A stretch of DNA of 64,000 nt from Poa pratensis (GCA_947311845.1 CAMZMU010000107.1:40700838-40764837); one strand, 5' to 3'; positions 24,402 to 36,248 are shown, counted from the stretch's first letter. Made by a program: numbers and translations. The notes: a model not told the origin generated them from the letters alone.

Positions 24402-26262
24402 TTATTCATAAAATGGTGAGGATATGACGCGGGAGCGGGACCGATCTCCCTTGATACTACCGGCCTTGCTGATCGAGTAGATATCATCGGTGTCTGGGTC
24501 GGTATATGCCACTGGATCTACTACCATACGTTTAAGCGCGGTAGCATTGCCAAGGATATAGAGTGCCAGCTCGCCCAGGCCCAATACCTCACAAAACCCA
24601 GACATGTAGACACTCTTGAGGTGACGATGGGGGGGGGGGGGGGGGGGGGGTCCTTCCATGGCTGTCACGGTCCTGATAGCAGAAGGACAAACCCTATCAC
24701 GGCCGAGCTGCACACATATATCCATTAGTTTCAATGTACATCTTGATTCGAGCGGAAAGATCAAACAAACAAACACACACAATTATCATACTTAAGGCTT
24801 AAGTAATGTCCAAGCTACTTACATGCAGTTCCAGTTCTTCTAAGAGAGGTGCTAATTCCAAGAGATTAACCAACCCCGCAGCCCAACTAGTATCCGGTGG
24901 ATAGAAAAAGATGTCAAGGTTCATGTCCAGATGCCTCAAATTTGTGAATCTAGACTGGTTTTCAATGAACCTTAGCACCTAGAATAGAAACATTGTACAA
25001 GGACAGTAAATAATAAACTGAGGTCAAATATTCTCATCACAAAACTATAATGAAATAACGGGGCATTTCTTTTGAGAGCAAACCTGGTCAAAATTCAAAA
25101 GTACATATAGTTTTTGCACATGAGGAAGAGCAGGTGGAAGATCAGTGAAGGTGAAGTCCACATCATAATCATCAAACTCGTCCGCTCTATTGTTCGAGAC
25201 AAAGCTCGCCTCTGACAACTAGAGACACTCACTGAGCACAACTTGCTCGAGATAGTCGTCAAACTCAATTTTTGTAAGATTTGAAGCACACAACTCTACC
25301 ATTTCAAGGCGAGAATAGCGCACACGCAGGTCCTGCAACCGGCATAACTCCTTTCGTATGCATAAACTTGACCATGTTGAGTACCGCTCTATACTTAAAC
25401 TCTCGAGAAGAGCACAACTTAGCAACAGGCACTCGAGATCACCTTCACTGATGGATTGGACACCTATATAGTGTGAGTATCTTTAGGTTTGTGATACCAC
25501 AAAAACTCGGGGGTAGCTCTATATTTACGTATCCCAGATCAAGAGATTTGACACAATAGCCGTTAATTTGGGCCACTCAGATCGCACATTGGCATGACGT
25601 ACTTTAAGTAGTCATATCCAGGACCAAAGCAATTTACATTATGCATGAAATCAAGAGTGATGTGCTTGGCCCTTGACGTGGTGGAAAGGCTAACCCATCT
25701 GTCAATGTAATACTTATGACTCCTGCGAAGATCAAATTTGACAGCAAACTTATCCAGTGTAGTCGTAGTTGTAGTAGAAGCAGGCCACAATGGGTGCAAT
25801 ACGATTTCCACATTTTTTATGAATTCCCTGGCAAGCCACTCTCGCTTCTTGACGTCAAATTCTTTATGTTTCGGGTGTTCAGGATTCCCGGTTGTACTGT
25901 TGCTAAAGGTATATTTGGTGAAGACCAGGTCTGGGTGGCATATCCTTAGTCCTCTCCATTCATGAGACAGTATGCTCATTCTCACGACATCTTTGATTGA
26001 TAACCGTGACAGTATGCCGCATAGAACGTCCTGTAATGAGCATGATAATCCGTCAAGTTGTGGCGCGTGTGCTCAATAGTCGCGCTGCTTCCTAAGGTTG
26101 TGATTTATAAGAGTCGGTTATCTATTAAAATAAGGAGTGTTCAATCCTTACAGAGGGTAGAAGCTGAAGCTGCATAGCTGTCAAAGTCGGTTTCACCACA
26201 CTACTGAAATCATCACTCTTGTTGTCGATCATGGAATTTTCATGATTGCTGTGTTTGTCCAT
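24402..26262 (-). pseudogene. F-box/LRR/FBD-type gene, paralogue A, decayed
   Basis: The four-exon layout of the intact paralogue is kept. Exon 1 is 26262-26152 (MDKHSNHENS..QLQLLPS), exon 2 starts at 26030 (DVLCGILSRLSIKDVVRMSILSHEW, the F-box), exon 3 is 24978-24823, and exon 4 starts at 24707 with the GELALYILGNATAL block. Exon 2 is broken: a stop and frame change at about 25562 (after CDLSGPN), another frame change near 25460, and an in-frame TAG near 25219 where the intact copy has a sense codon (SECL*LSEASF). The C-terminal end is also out of frame compared with the paralogues. Exon 4 contains a 22-base G tract. Such proteins normally recruit substrates to SCF ubiquitin ligases; this copy cannot make a full product. 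Confidence 0.8.
24629..24650 (+). repeat. 22-base poly-G tract in exon 4 of paralogue A
   Basis: An uninterrupted run of 22 G follows GACGAT. On the coding strand it encodes a proline run between TAMEG and HRHLKSVY. The paralogues have only G-P-L-H-R or G-H-I-N-R at this point. Confidence 0.9.
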
Positions 26263-27056
26263 GACAGTAGACCTGATAGATAAAGAGAAATATCCATGTG
26301 TCAGTGAAGAAGTGCAAAATAGATAAAGCATTAATTAATTTGTGAAAATAACCTAATTGGACTTTACTATATGACAAAACTGATCAACTGTATTTTGGCA
26401 ACAAAACTGTATTTTGGCTGCAAGGAGAGACAAGCACAAAACTAGAGTTATTGTGGCAACGATCAGGTGAAAAATTGTAATTCTGCAATGGGGGTCGCTG
26501 GGTCTGGTTTGGAATAGTATATTTTCTAGGAACGAGACGAGCAGATTCTTCCCAGGGATTCGAACATATATGTACATATTGTGGGAGCTGCAACTCGTAG
26601 CTCCCGTCTTCTTCAACCTCACACGACTCTCTTGTTGCTCTCATGAACACACACAAGACCTGGACTCATACACGCCAAGGAGAAGAGACGCAATAGCTTT
26701 GCCACGGGACACTTTTCCTTGGCAACCACAAGTGCTACATTTTCTCTCTTTCTCGTTGTTTAACTCAGCTGATTACATGGGTTTAAATAGCTGTGGCAAC
26801 TCAGCTAATCACGCGACCCACTAACCACTAACCCACTAACTCCTGATCCTAAACTCACTCAACGGCCACGACCTGCTACATGCAAGGACTCCACGCACAT
26901 GCACCACTTGACTAGATCACTCCTAGAATTAAGTATTAGAACATGGCGAAACGCTGGCTTCCGGGTCGCCTCGGACGACTCCGGAGGCCTCCACGTGCGG
27001 CTACATAATATTCTCCTGTCCGCAACCTCCCCACCCCGCCGGAACAAGCATCGCGA
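26263..27056. other. upstream region of paralogue A, possible solo-LTR-like sequence
   Basis: On the minus strand, about 26943-26580 begins TGTTCTAATAC, contains the TATA-like CTATTTAAACCC and ends near CTCCCACA, which recalls a Copia-type LTR. I found no matching 5-bp target duplication and no primer-binding site, so this is only a candidate. Otherwise nothing is recognisable. Confidence 0.25.
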
Positions 27057-27494
27057 GACATGCAAACGGCATGTCACCCGGTGCCTCGCGGCCTTCCATC
27101 CACCGCCCAGCCTGCATCCAACGGATGAGATTGTCCAAAAAGTGAACTCGAAATTCAAATATTTTAGAAAAAATCAAAAAAATTCCAGCAAGTTATATAT
27201 GGTCCGTTATGTGTTCTATGAAATTTATTTGTCATTTGGATAATTGGTTTATCATTAAATAGCTTTTCATGTTTTAAACTTAAAACGCTAATAAATCATA
27301 AACGAGATATCCAAATGACAAATAAATTTCACAGAACACATAACGGACCATATATAACTTGCTGGAATTTTTTCGATTTTTTCTAAAATATTTGAATTTT
27401 GAGTTCACTTTTTTGGACAATCTCATCCGTTGGATGCAGGCTGGGCGGTGGATGGGAGGCCGCGAGGCACCGGGTGACATGCCGTTTGCATGTC
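27057..27494. repeat. 438-bp near-perfect palindrome (foldback element)
   Basis: The left arm runs inward from GACATGCAAACGGCATGTCA at 27057 and the right arm mirrors it to 27494. The arms are almost identical for about 185 bases and remain similar into the centre (GTTTAT.ATT...TAGC). It includes ATGGTCCGTTATGTGTTCT and its inverse. No coding capacity or clear target duplication is seen. The structure suits a MITE or foldback transposon; transcription through it would give a long hairpin RNA. Confidence 0.75.
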
Positions 27495-28182
27495 ACCTGA
27501 TCTCTGTCCCCCCCGCCGGCCATCAACGGACGGCGGCAGCGGGGTACCCCCAATAAATTCGTTTTAGGTGGCCCTAGCCTGTTCTTTTTTGCCGTTGCCG
27601 AGTACCCTATTCCGGCAGCTTTGCAGTCGGCTCGATCTCTTCCACCGGTCAAGCGGAAGCCTGAGGATCAACTACTGGCCGTCGTCCTCTCCTGCGTTCA
27701 AAATCTCTATTGTAGTTAGAAAGGGTCTAATTAGTAGTTGGGTGATTAGAACTTAATTAAAATCTCTATTGTAGTTAGAAGGGGCCGCTTCTCTGAATTT
27801 GTTGGTTCTGAACTGTAGTAGTGCAGAGAACTTATGCAAGATCATTTGTAAGAAGGGAAGCACTGATCTCGATCACATCATATATACATATACTCTGTAC
27901 ATTAAATTAGATTATATGAAACAATCAATAATTGATTTGAATAATTTTTAGTTGGGTAAAAGGGATAGAAAATACAGGAGTTCATTATCAAAAGATCACA
28001 CATATCACTTCCTTACACATATGTTGGTTCATGTAGGAATACAGGGATAGAACTAATTCTTACTAAAAGCTTCATGTAGGAATATCAGAGAAAAGAAAAA
28101 AATGTCATGACCGATTTTCCACCATGTTGGTTCATTGATCATCCACATGTGTAGATAAGACCACCAACTCTGGCATTGTTAT
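27495..28182. other. spacer with a copy of WAT1 3'-flank sequence
   Basis: Positions 27738-27808 resemble 5786-5856 downstream of the WAT1-related gene (TTGGGTGATTAGAACTTAAT against TTGGGTGGTTAGAACTTGAT, then AATCTCTA and GTAGTTAGAAGGGG). AAAATCTCTATTGTAGTTAGAA also occurs twice here (about 27700 and 27759). The rest is the 3' flank of F-box paralogue B. Confidence 0.55.
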
Positions 28183-30014
28183 TCATAAAATGGTGAGAAT
28201 GTGACGAAACTCCTCCCTGTCAAGGTTGTTTTTCGTGAACATTCTTCTCACATCGACGCAGAACCCAGTCCCCTCCATTGGAAGAACAAACTTTTCACTA
28301 CTACCAGCCTTGCTGACCGAATAGAAACGCTCAGTGTTCAGATCTTCCTTCATCCCTGCCATAGGATCGACTACCATACGTTCAAGCATGATAGCATTCC
28401 CAAGGATGTAGAGTGCCAGCTCAGCTAGCCCCGACACATCAGAAAATCCAGAAATGTAGACACTCCTGAGGCGACGATGCAGAGGGCCTTGCACCGCCGT
28501 CACAGTCCTCAGATTAGGAGAGCAATATCTATCATGTTCCATCTGCACACGTATATAGATTAATTTCAAAGTGTACAATTGTTTGAGAGGCTAACAAGAA
28601 GAAAAATCCCATAATTAAAATGAATCTCTTACATGCACTTCCAGTTCTTCCAAAAGAGGTGCTAATTCCAAGAGATTAACAAACCCCGTAACCCAACTAT
28701 CATCTTCTGAATTGAGAAAGATATCTAGGTTCATGTTTAGATGCCTCAAACAGATGAAGCTATCACATGTGTTAATGAATCTTTCCACCTGGAGCAGAAA
28801 TAATGCATGGCCATAAGCAAAACAAAAAATGATTTGAGACCGAAATAAGGCACTTGTTTCCAGAGCAAACCTGAATAGCTGTCAAAAGTAGAAGCAGTGT
28901 GTGCACATGAGGAAGAGCAGCTGGAAGGTCGGTGAAGATATCATCCAAAACATCATCGTAACCACTGAGCACTCTTAGGTTAGAAACGAAAATTGCCTCT
29001 GACAACTTTGAAGATTCACTGAGTACAGTTTGCACGATATCGTCATCAAACTCAAATTTGGTAAGATTCGGAGCATGCAACTCTATCATTTTCATTCCAC
29101 AATAACGCACACGCAGGTACTGCAACCGGGACAACTCCTGTGGTACGTGTAAACTTGATGAGGAGGAGCACATGTAAATGTTTAAACTCTCGAGAAGAGC
29201 ACAACTAAGCAGCATGCGCTCTAGATCACCTCCATTGATGGACACCATATTTAGTGTGAGTTTCTTTAGGTTTGTGATGCCACAGAAACTTGGGGGCAGC
29301 TCTAAACATACATAGCCTAATTCAAGAGACTTGACACAAGAGCTGTCTGGGCCGTTGAAATCCCACATCGGCACAACGTACTTGTACTTGTCATAACCAG
29401 AGCCAAAGCAGGTGACATTATGCTTGAAATCAAGAGCAATGTGTTTGGCTTTTGACGCGGTGGAAAAGCTAACCCATCTGTCAATGCAGTACTTATGGTT
29501 TCTGCGAAGACCAAACTTGATAACAAACCTATCCAATGTAGTCGTACTCGTAGTAGAAGACCACAATGGGAATAATACACTCTCCACGTTGTTGATGAAT
29601 TCCCTCGCAAGCGACTCTTGCTTCTTGGGGTCATATTCCATCTGCTCCGGTTGTTCAGCATTCTCGGTTGTACTGTTACTAAAGGTATATTTGGTGAAGA
29701 CAAGGTCTGGGTGGCATATCTTCAGCCTTCTCCACTCACGGGAAAGTATGCTCATCCTCACGACATCTTTGAGTGATAACCGTGACAGTATGTCACGCAG
29801 AACGTCCTGCAATGAGCATGATGAGTCAAGGTTTGGCACGAGTGATGAACAATCATGCTACTTCTGATTTTAGAAGAGTTGGTCATCGATATAAATAAGG
29901 TGAGCCGGTCCTTACATGGGGTAGAAGTTGAAGTTGCATTGCCGCCAAGTTTGGTTTCACCACCCGATTATGGGGTAGAACCATGGAGTGTTCTTGGCTA
30001 CTATGTTTGTCCAT
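28183..30014 (-). CDS. F-box/LRR/FBD-type protein, paralogue B, intact
   Basis: The exons are 30014-29916, 29806-28871, 28788-28633 and 28542-28183. All junctions are GT-AG and all are phase 0, giving 516 residues. The F-box is split by intron 1: QLQLLPH in exon 1 joins DVLRDILSRLSLKDVVRMSILSREWRRL in exon 2. LRR-like segments follow (SLELGYVCLELPPSFCGITNLKKLTL, LLSCALLESLNI, IELHAPNLTKFEFDD). The C-terminal FBD-like block contains LHRRLRSVYISGF and ELALYILGNAIMLERMVVDP. By family knowledge it is a substrate adaptor of an SCF E3 ubiquitin ligase; the target is unknown. It lies between a dead and a split paralogue on the same strand, so it is the only copy here able to make a full protein. A 5'-UTR intron is likely: a donor at 30670-30669 and an acceptor CTATCAG just upstream of the ATG. 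Confidence 0.9.
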
Positions 30015-30670
30015 CAGACTAGACCTGATAGATGTTGTATCTGCGTGTCAGCAAAGAAGTACAAACTAGATAAAAAGCATGGTCATTGATTGAGCTAGCT
30101 AGCCATCATGATTACAGGTTAATACTGCTGACGAAACAGATAGTATCATAATTTGGCAATACCAGTTTTCTTGATTCGTTGATTGCCTTCAGATACCAGT
30201 TAAAAAAACATACCCACGGTAATTACGATACCAAATGGACAGAAGATGTACTAACACGTCGACTCAAAGCATCGGCTACTTGATTTGTGGCTCCTGATTT
30301 GTCATCAACACTTCAGGGTATTTTGGTGGCCAAAAACAAAACAAAAAAGATCGTAGTACGTACCAGGCAGTGTTTTAAAGTACACTACAGGTCACAATTT
30401 TAGTCTGCCTGAGTTAAGAATAAAACTACATCTGCACGAACAAAACTCTGTTCTGGGACGTCGTCGTCAGGTGAAAAATTTAAGAAAATTCTACGGGGGT
30501 CACTGGGCCGGGATTGGAAGTGGTTAGTTGACTAAGATCGAGCTAGGCAGAACAGGCCCTATCATAATTCCATTCAGCAATCACTAGTTGTAGAAAAAAT
30601 GTTGAACAAGATCCTCTCCCCGTTTTCGTTGTTGAGGAATCAAAGGAACAGGGGATTGGAACTGACGTAC

Positions 30671-30852
30671 CTATGGATGGAGTCGCCGCGCCGGAGAGGT
30701 GGGGTGGGGAGCGGACTCGCCGGAGGAACGGACGAGCAACACCGGCGAAGCTATTGATCGGAGCTCGCCGCTGCTGCAAGGGACTGACGGATCCACCGGG
30801 AGGAAGTAAGGACAGTGAACTGATCAGAGCCGCACGTTTCACATCCAACGTG
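30671..30852 (-). promoter_or_regulatory. probable leader exon and promoter-proximal element of paralogue B
   Basis: A GC-rich stretch read on the minus strand ends CATCCATAG before a GTACGT donor, which would make it a non-coding first exon. At 30837-30852 lies TTTCACATCCAACGTG, which occurs identically upstream of paralogue C at 36228-36243. Shared position and identity suggest a conserved promoter element; its factor is unknown. Confidence 0.4.
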
Positions 30853-32098
30853 AGGTATATTTCGCATACCACCTAGTAGTATTAATTCTCCTCTAAAATA
30901 GCAAAAAAATCTGGAACATTATTGTTTCAGTTTTTCCAATTCTACTAGCTACTACATTTTATGAGATTTTTTTCTTACATTTGACTTCGCCCGCGCTTGC
31001 TCTTCTTATTTTACTAGACTACTTCTCACCTTGCCACGACCCCTCCTTGCACTACGTCGTCGCCACCTGTCTCTCTAAACATCATATAGTCGGGGCGCCA
31101 TCGTTAGGAAGGAGTTCTAACATTAGACTTTGCACTTCGACGTCACCACCCCTTCTCTAATGTATCTTTAACGGGAGCCGCTAAATTTGTGTTGTATATT
31201 GAGCGTGCAGGACATGTGTCCGCCACATTTGGGGGTGGGGGTGGGGTGTTGCCCCCAACGGCATCCCCCAAACCAAATTTCTAAATATACTACGAGCACA
31301 TGGTTTTTAATGAAATTTAAGCGAACACATGACGAACTTGATACAAATATTACGCAATTTAAACTAAAACTTAATCTAAACCGCAGGAGGCTAGAACTTA
31401 ACCTAAACTAAACTAGCTAGACATCGTTAGGCCAACCTCATCGGTGATTTTTTTATACGGACCCCAATAAAACTTTGCGTGGGCGTTTGGGGTGCCCGTG
31501 GAGACAATATCATCAAGTGAGAGCACCGTCGAAGCCCCACACCTGTGTTTACCGTTGGCCACGCATCACATAATCGCATACTCCACTTATTCTTTTATCT
31601 TTTTATTACTAAAGTGTTGAAAATAACAAAATTCATGGAAAGAGCATTCGTTTGATTTTCAACGAACATGTTGAAATAACTATGGAGAACAAAATGAGGA
31701 AACAATGATTACCAAGCAAACCTACAACAAAGCAAGAAACATTAGCTAATTGCGTGATAGGTTGCGGCCATACAACAGGCAATTCTTGAGAACAGTTCAA
31801 TAACATACACACATTTTGTTGCATGTAATAGACAATAATTCCATGACACTATTCATGGAAGAGTACCCCATATCAGTTCACTACTACCTGCTTCTGTTCA
31901 TACTACAAAAGCCCAAGGAACAGAACATTATCAGTTCATTTTACAGTACCAAAGAAAAAATAACAGTCCCCGATTTGTGCAGCAACAATTGGATTCTGAC
32001 GCACCTACTCACTGATCAGGAAGCACACCGGTTGATTTTCTAGCACGGAGATCCATCAACCTTCACTTGTAAAGATAAGACAAATCCTACCATTCTTT
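30853..32098. other. spacer between paralogues B and C
   Basis: No gene is seen. A G/C-rich stretch near 31230-31270 (GGGGGTGGGG, then TTGCCCCCAA) and AT-rich sequence after it look like transposon remains but lack clear ends. 31855-31940 is similar to the 3' flank of paralogue A. Confidence 0.35.
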
Positions 32099-33105
32099 TT
32101 ATTCATATAAGATGGTAAGGACATGACGATACTCCTCTCTGTCAAGGTGTTCTTTCACAAACTTCCGGTCCATGACCATGCCGTACATGTTCTGTTCATC
32201 ACGGCTAGGTGGCACAAACTCGCTTGCCTTGCTGACCGAATATATTCGATCGGTATCCGAGCTTCCATGGCCGTTCCTTATCAGTGAATCTACAACCATC
32301 CGTTCGAGCGCAGTAGCATTCCCAAGGATGTAAAGCGCCAGCTCAACGACCCCCACTATACTAGAAACTCCAGTCATGTAGACACTCTTGAGGTGACGAT
32401 TTATATGCCCTTGCACAGCCTTCACCGTCCTTGAAGCAGGAAGAAAATTTCCACGACAATGTCCACCAGCATTCATCTGCACATGTGTACCCGACCATTC
32501 ATTACTTTCAGCTTACATCTACTTTCGAGATGAAAGATCGAAATAGTAAAATAGACAATTCTTATTATTAATGATTGGATTACTTACATGCAGTTCCAAT
32601 TCTTCTAAGAGAGGTGTTACTTCCAAAAGATTAACCAACCCCATAACCCAACTAGTATCGCCTGGCAGACGTCTGCCAGTTATTCCAAGATTGATGTTCA
32701 GATACCTCAACTTCATGAATCTAGTCTGGGTTTGACTGAAACTACGAACCTGGAACAGTCCACGGCCACGGAAAAATAAATAAGTTGATATCAAAATCAA
32801 AGCAAATATCATGACAGGAAAAATAAAAAATGAAATCAGGAACTTGTTTGTAGAACAAACCGAAGTTTCGAGACCCAAATCTAGAAACAGTCTATGCAAA
32901 TGAGGAAAATCCGTTGGAATCCTGTTGAAGACCACAGCCAAAGCATCATGAACACCCCTGCGTAATCTTCTGTAGGATGTAAAGGTTGCCTCTGACACCT
33001 TCGAAAATTCACTGAGCACAATTTGGAACGGGTAAGGGTTGAATTCAATTGTTGTAAGATTCGGGGCATGCAACTCTATCCTGCTCAGGTGATACTCGCC
33101 ATGCT

Positions 33106-34731
33106 TTTTTTTTTTTTTGCAAACAAAGAACTTTATATTACTCATGACGGTTACAATCTGACTGGATACAATCCTGAAGGAAGCTGGGCATGAAATTCAC
33201 CCAAATGCATCTCCTTCTAACCTCTGAAGCTTGCTTAGCGCACCTGTGGGCAGACTCATTAGCTTCTCTTCCCACATACGCTAAAGCAAAGCTACTAAAA
33301 CTCTTACTAATGTCTATGATTTCATGGCAAACCGATGCCATATCTGCCCTATCAAACTTAGTAGAATTTAACATGTTGACTACTACTAGTGCATCAGATT
33401 CTAAGATTATCTTTCTGTAGCCCAAATCTGAAGCTAGCTTGATTCCATCCCGGATCGCCAAAGCTTCCATTGTGCGAGCTGAGTGGGCATGTTCATACCA
33501 GATTGCTTGACCTCGGATCAATGCGCCTGCATTGTTCCTCACCACAACACCTGTCGAGCCTTGTCTAAGCTGTTCAGAGAAACCTGCGTCAACATTTATT
33601 TTGAAGACACCCTCCTCAGGTGGTTGCCACCTAGCTCTCTGTTTCAGTTGTCGCTTCTTTTTTGAGCCAGCAATTGTAGCAAGGTCATGCATCATATCCA
33701 GCGTCCAGCGAACCGAAACATCCACAGATTTACTCGACTCGCCATGCCTTCTGTTGTTTCGCTCAGACCAGATGGCCCAACATCCACATAGGATAATGGC
33801 AACGTCTCTTTCAGGAGCCATCTTGCCTGCCACCAGGTCGATCGGCCATGATTCAGACCGAAGATCAGGTAGTTTGATTGCTGTTAATTTCTGAACTTCA
33901 TTCCAGAACATATATGCCCACTTGCATTCAAAAAATGCATGCACTATTGTCTCATCACGACCACAATCTTCACAGCAGGCGATCTTTTCGACATGTCTCG
34001 CCTTTAGCACTGCTCGGCAGGGAACAAACTTCTGAATTACACGCCACCAGAAGTTGCAAACCTTGGGTGGAACCTTCAAATTCCACAGTTTTTTCCAGCT
34101 CTCTCCCTGTCCACCAGATGATCCACTAGCTTAAAAATTTATAAGCAGAGCGCACTGAGAAGTTACCACATTTTTCAAACTTCCAAGCCCAAGTATCCTC
34201 AAAATCGTTGCTAATAGGAATTCTACAAATAGCTTGGACGTCTGCCAACGCAAAGTTTTTATTCAACCTTTGCATGTTCCAGCTTCTATCTCGCTGATCA
34301 ATAAGCTCCTCTACCTTCGTTATATCAGCCTCTGGCTTCCGAATGAAAGGTCTGGAGTTATAGTTCTCAGCAATCCATGGATCCCGCCATGCATCAATTG
34401 TTGCGCCATCGCCTACACGTTTGATGAGACCACCCTGAAGTGCGTCCCTACCATGCAATATAGCACGCCATGTATGCGAGGCTCCCCTTTTTCTCCCAGC
34501 CTCCATGAACTCTCGGTCATGAAAATACTTGCCTTTAAGCACTCGTGCGCAAAGGGAATCAGGCTTAGTGATTAGACGCCAGCCATGCTTAGCGAGCATA
34601 GCTTGATTGAACAGAGAAAACTCTCTAAAACCCATGCCTCCTTCACTTTTTGGTTTTGCAATATCTTCCCATTTCGACCAGTGCATCTTCCTCTTCTTTT
34701 CATCACCACCCCACCAGTATCTAGCAACCAC
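33106..34731 (-). mobile_element. 5'-truncated LINE fragment inserted in F-box paralogue C
   Basis: The poly(A) tail appears as a T run at 33106-33118. A target duplication of about 12-13 bp flanks it: ACTCGCCATGCT at 33094-33105 and ACTCGCGCATGCT at 34732-34744, with one indel. Only the 3' third of ORF2 and a short tail remain. It inserted in the same orientation as the host gene, within the LRR-coding exon. Confidence 0.85.
33138..34731 (-). pseudogene. LINE ORF2 fragment: end of RT, zf-RVT and RNase H
   Basis: The fragment opens with ARYWWGGDEKKRKMHWSKWE and GGMGFREFSLFNQAMLAKHGWR, typical of the region after the reverse transcriptase core. The zf-RVT part (KVCNFWWRVIQ, then CCEDCGRDETIVHAFFEC) follows after a frame change at about 34080-34126. 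The C-terminus is an RNase H-like domain (INVDAGF, GVVVRNNAG, EALAIRDGIKLA, IILESDALVVV, REANESAHRCA). Presence of RNase H separates this lineage from the LINEs at 6.1-11.9 and 40-43.7 kb. Confidence 0.85.
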
Positions 34732-35603
34732 ACTCGCGCATGCTCAGGTGGTGCAACCGGCACAGCTCTTGGGGTATGCATAAAATTCGGAAGTAGTACG
34801 ACTCTTGGCTTAACCACTCGATGTGCTCAATGTCTAAACTCTCGAGAAGAGCACAACTTACCAACAGGCACTGGAAATCACTTAAATTAACGGATACCAT
34901 ATGTAGCTTGAGCTTCTTAAGGTTACTCATACCACAGAAACTGGGGGGCAGCTTTAAACAGACGTAGCACAGATCAAGAGACTCAACACAAGAGCTTCAG
35001 AGTCAGACCAAGTCACTCCTGTCTTGAAAACAAGACCAACATGCTTGGCTCTTGATGCAGTGGAAAAATGAACCCATCTGTCAATGTGATCTTTGTGACT
35101 TCTGTCAAGACTAAATTTGACAACAAACTTGTTGAATGTGGCGGCAGTGGTAGTCGAAGTAGACCATAGTGGGCGCAACACATTGTCCACGTTGGTGATG
35201 AATTCAGCAGCAGATGTCGTGTCAGTGTCCGTACTTGTATCGCTGAGCAAGAAAGTGTCTTTGGTTAAGACCAGGTCTGGGTGGCAAATCCCTAGCCGTC
35301 TCCACTCAAGAGAGAGTACGCTCATCCTCACTACTTCTTTGATAGATAACAGTGACAATATGTCTTGCAGAATGTCCTATAACAAGCATGAGCAACCAAT
35401 TATAAGTCATATTAACTCAGTAGTTTTACTCCTTGTCAAAGTTCTGATTTAGCAGAGTAGGTCAGGAATAATAAACAAGGCATGGTGATCCTTACAAAGG
35501 GTAGAAGGTGAAGCTCCCGTTCCACATTCGATCTCACTATCCTGGAAGCATCACTCTTGTCTTGTCGACTGCCTCTAGATCCTCCACTGCTTGGTTGGTC
35601 CAT

Positions 35604-36248
35604 CAGAATAGACAGATTGAAAATGTATCTGCATATCAGGAAAAGAGTAGTAATTTGGTTGGTCCGTTTTGTTTCTTGCTTCGTTTTCAGGAGGCAATCA
35701 TGAATCGCCCAAATATCATGCTAGGCCACTGACTGAGCTTCAAGGTGCTACTAATTGTAGAAGTAGGCCGATGAAATGATTTCGCAGCATACTAATGCAG
35801 GTACATTTACTAAGTTACTACAAGGCATATAAGCTATAACAAGAATGTTGGGAGCGCATATAAGTTTGCAACGTTGAGCCCCAGAGCAAGATTTCATCAA
35901 GGTATTGCGCACGCCTTAAGATTTTCATACAAAAGAAATTCTCAAGTAGGAAATCTATACCTGTGGATCTCGCCAGAGGACGAAGTCGCCGAGGAGGTGC
36001 TAGCCGAGCCGGACGAGGAGGCGCGCAGAACAGGTTCTCCGGAGGGTGAGAGGGGATTAAGAAGGGAAAGACGCGCCGTAACCCTGGCTCGCTGCTGCGG
36101 CATTCATCGCCTGGACCGGAGCTCGCCACCGCCGCCGCTACCCTGGCTCACGGCACGCTGGGGAGGAGGATGGAAATGAGAACTTCGGGGTGGTCTTGTG
36201 ACGACAGGGAACGATCTGGACTGTAGGTTTCACATCCAACGTGCTAGG
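35604..36248. other. upstream region and probable leader exon of paralogue C
   Basis: On the minus strand a GC-rich stretch ends GGCGAGATCCACAG before a GTATAG donor near 35966, which matches the layout of a non-coding first exon as in paralogue B. The shared 16-mer TTTCACATCCAACGTG is at 36228-36243, directly beside the retroelement insertion. Confidence 0.4.

Larger units (their letters stand above)
32099..35603 (-). pseudogene. F-box/LRR/FBD-type gene, paralogue C, split by a LINE fragment
   Basis: Exon 1 is 35603-35496 (MDQPSSGGSR..LHLLPF) and exon 2 starts at 35376 with the F-box remainder DILQDILSLLSIKEVVRMSVLSLEW. Near 35000 exon 2 has lost about 20 codons and the frame relative to paralogue B (TWSDSEA, then LVLSLLI in the wrong frame). 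It resumes as CVESLDLCYVCLKLPPSF. At about 34745 a LINE fragment interrupts the LRR region, and the gene continues at 33093 (YHLSRIELHAPNLTTIEF) to an exon end near 32861. Exon 3 is 32749-32588 and exon 4 is 32476-32099, with VELALYILGNATALERMVVDS and a terminal TILYE. Without the insertion and deletion it would match paralogue B throughout. It is a pseudogene, though its 3' exons look well preserved. Confidence 0.85.

Noticed and set aside
26580..26943. Solo LTR of a Copia element
   Set aside because: TG start, TATA-like box and CA end are suggestive, but no 5-bp target duplication or primer-binding site was found.
33138..34079. Stand-alone RNase H gene
   Set aside because: It is continuous with zf-RVT and RT remnants and flanked by a poly(A) and target duplication, so it is part of a LINE.
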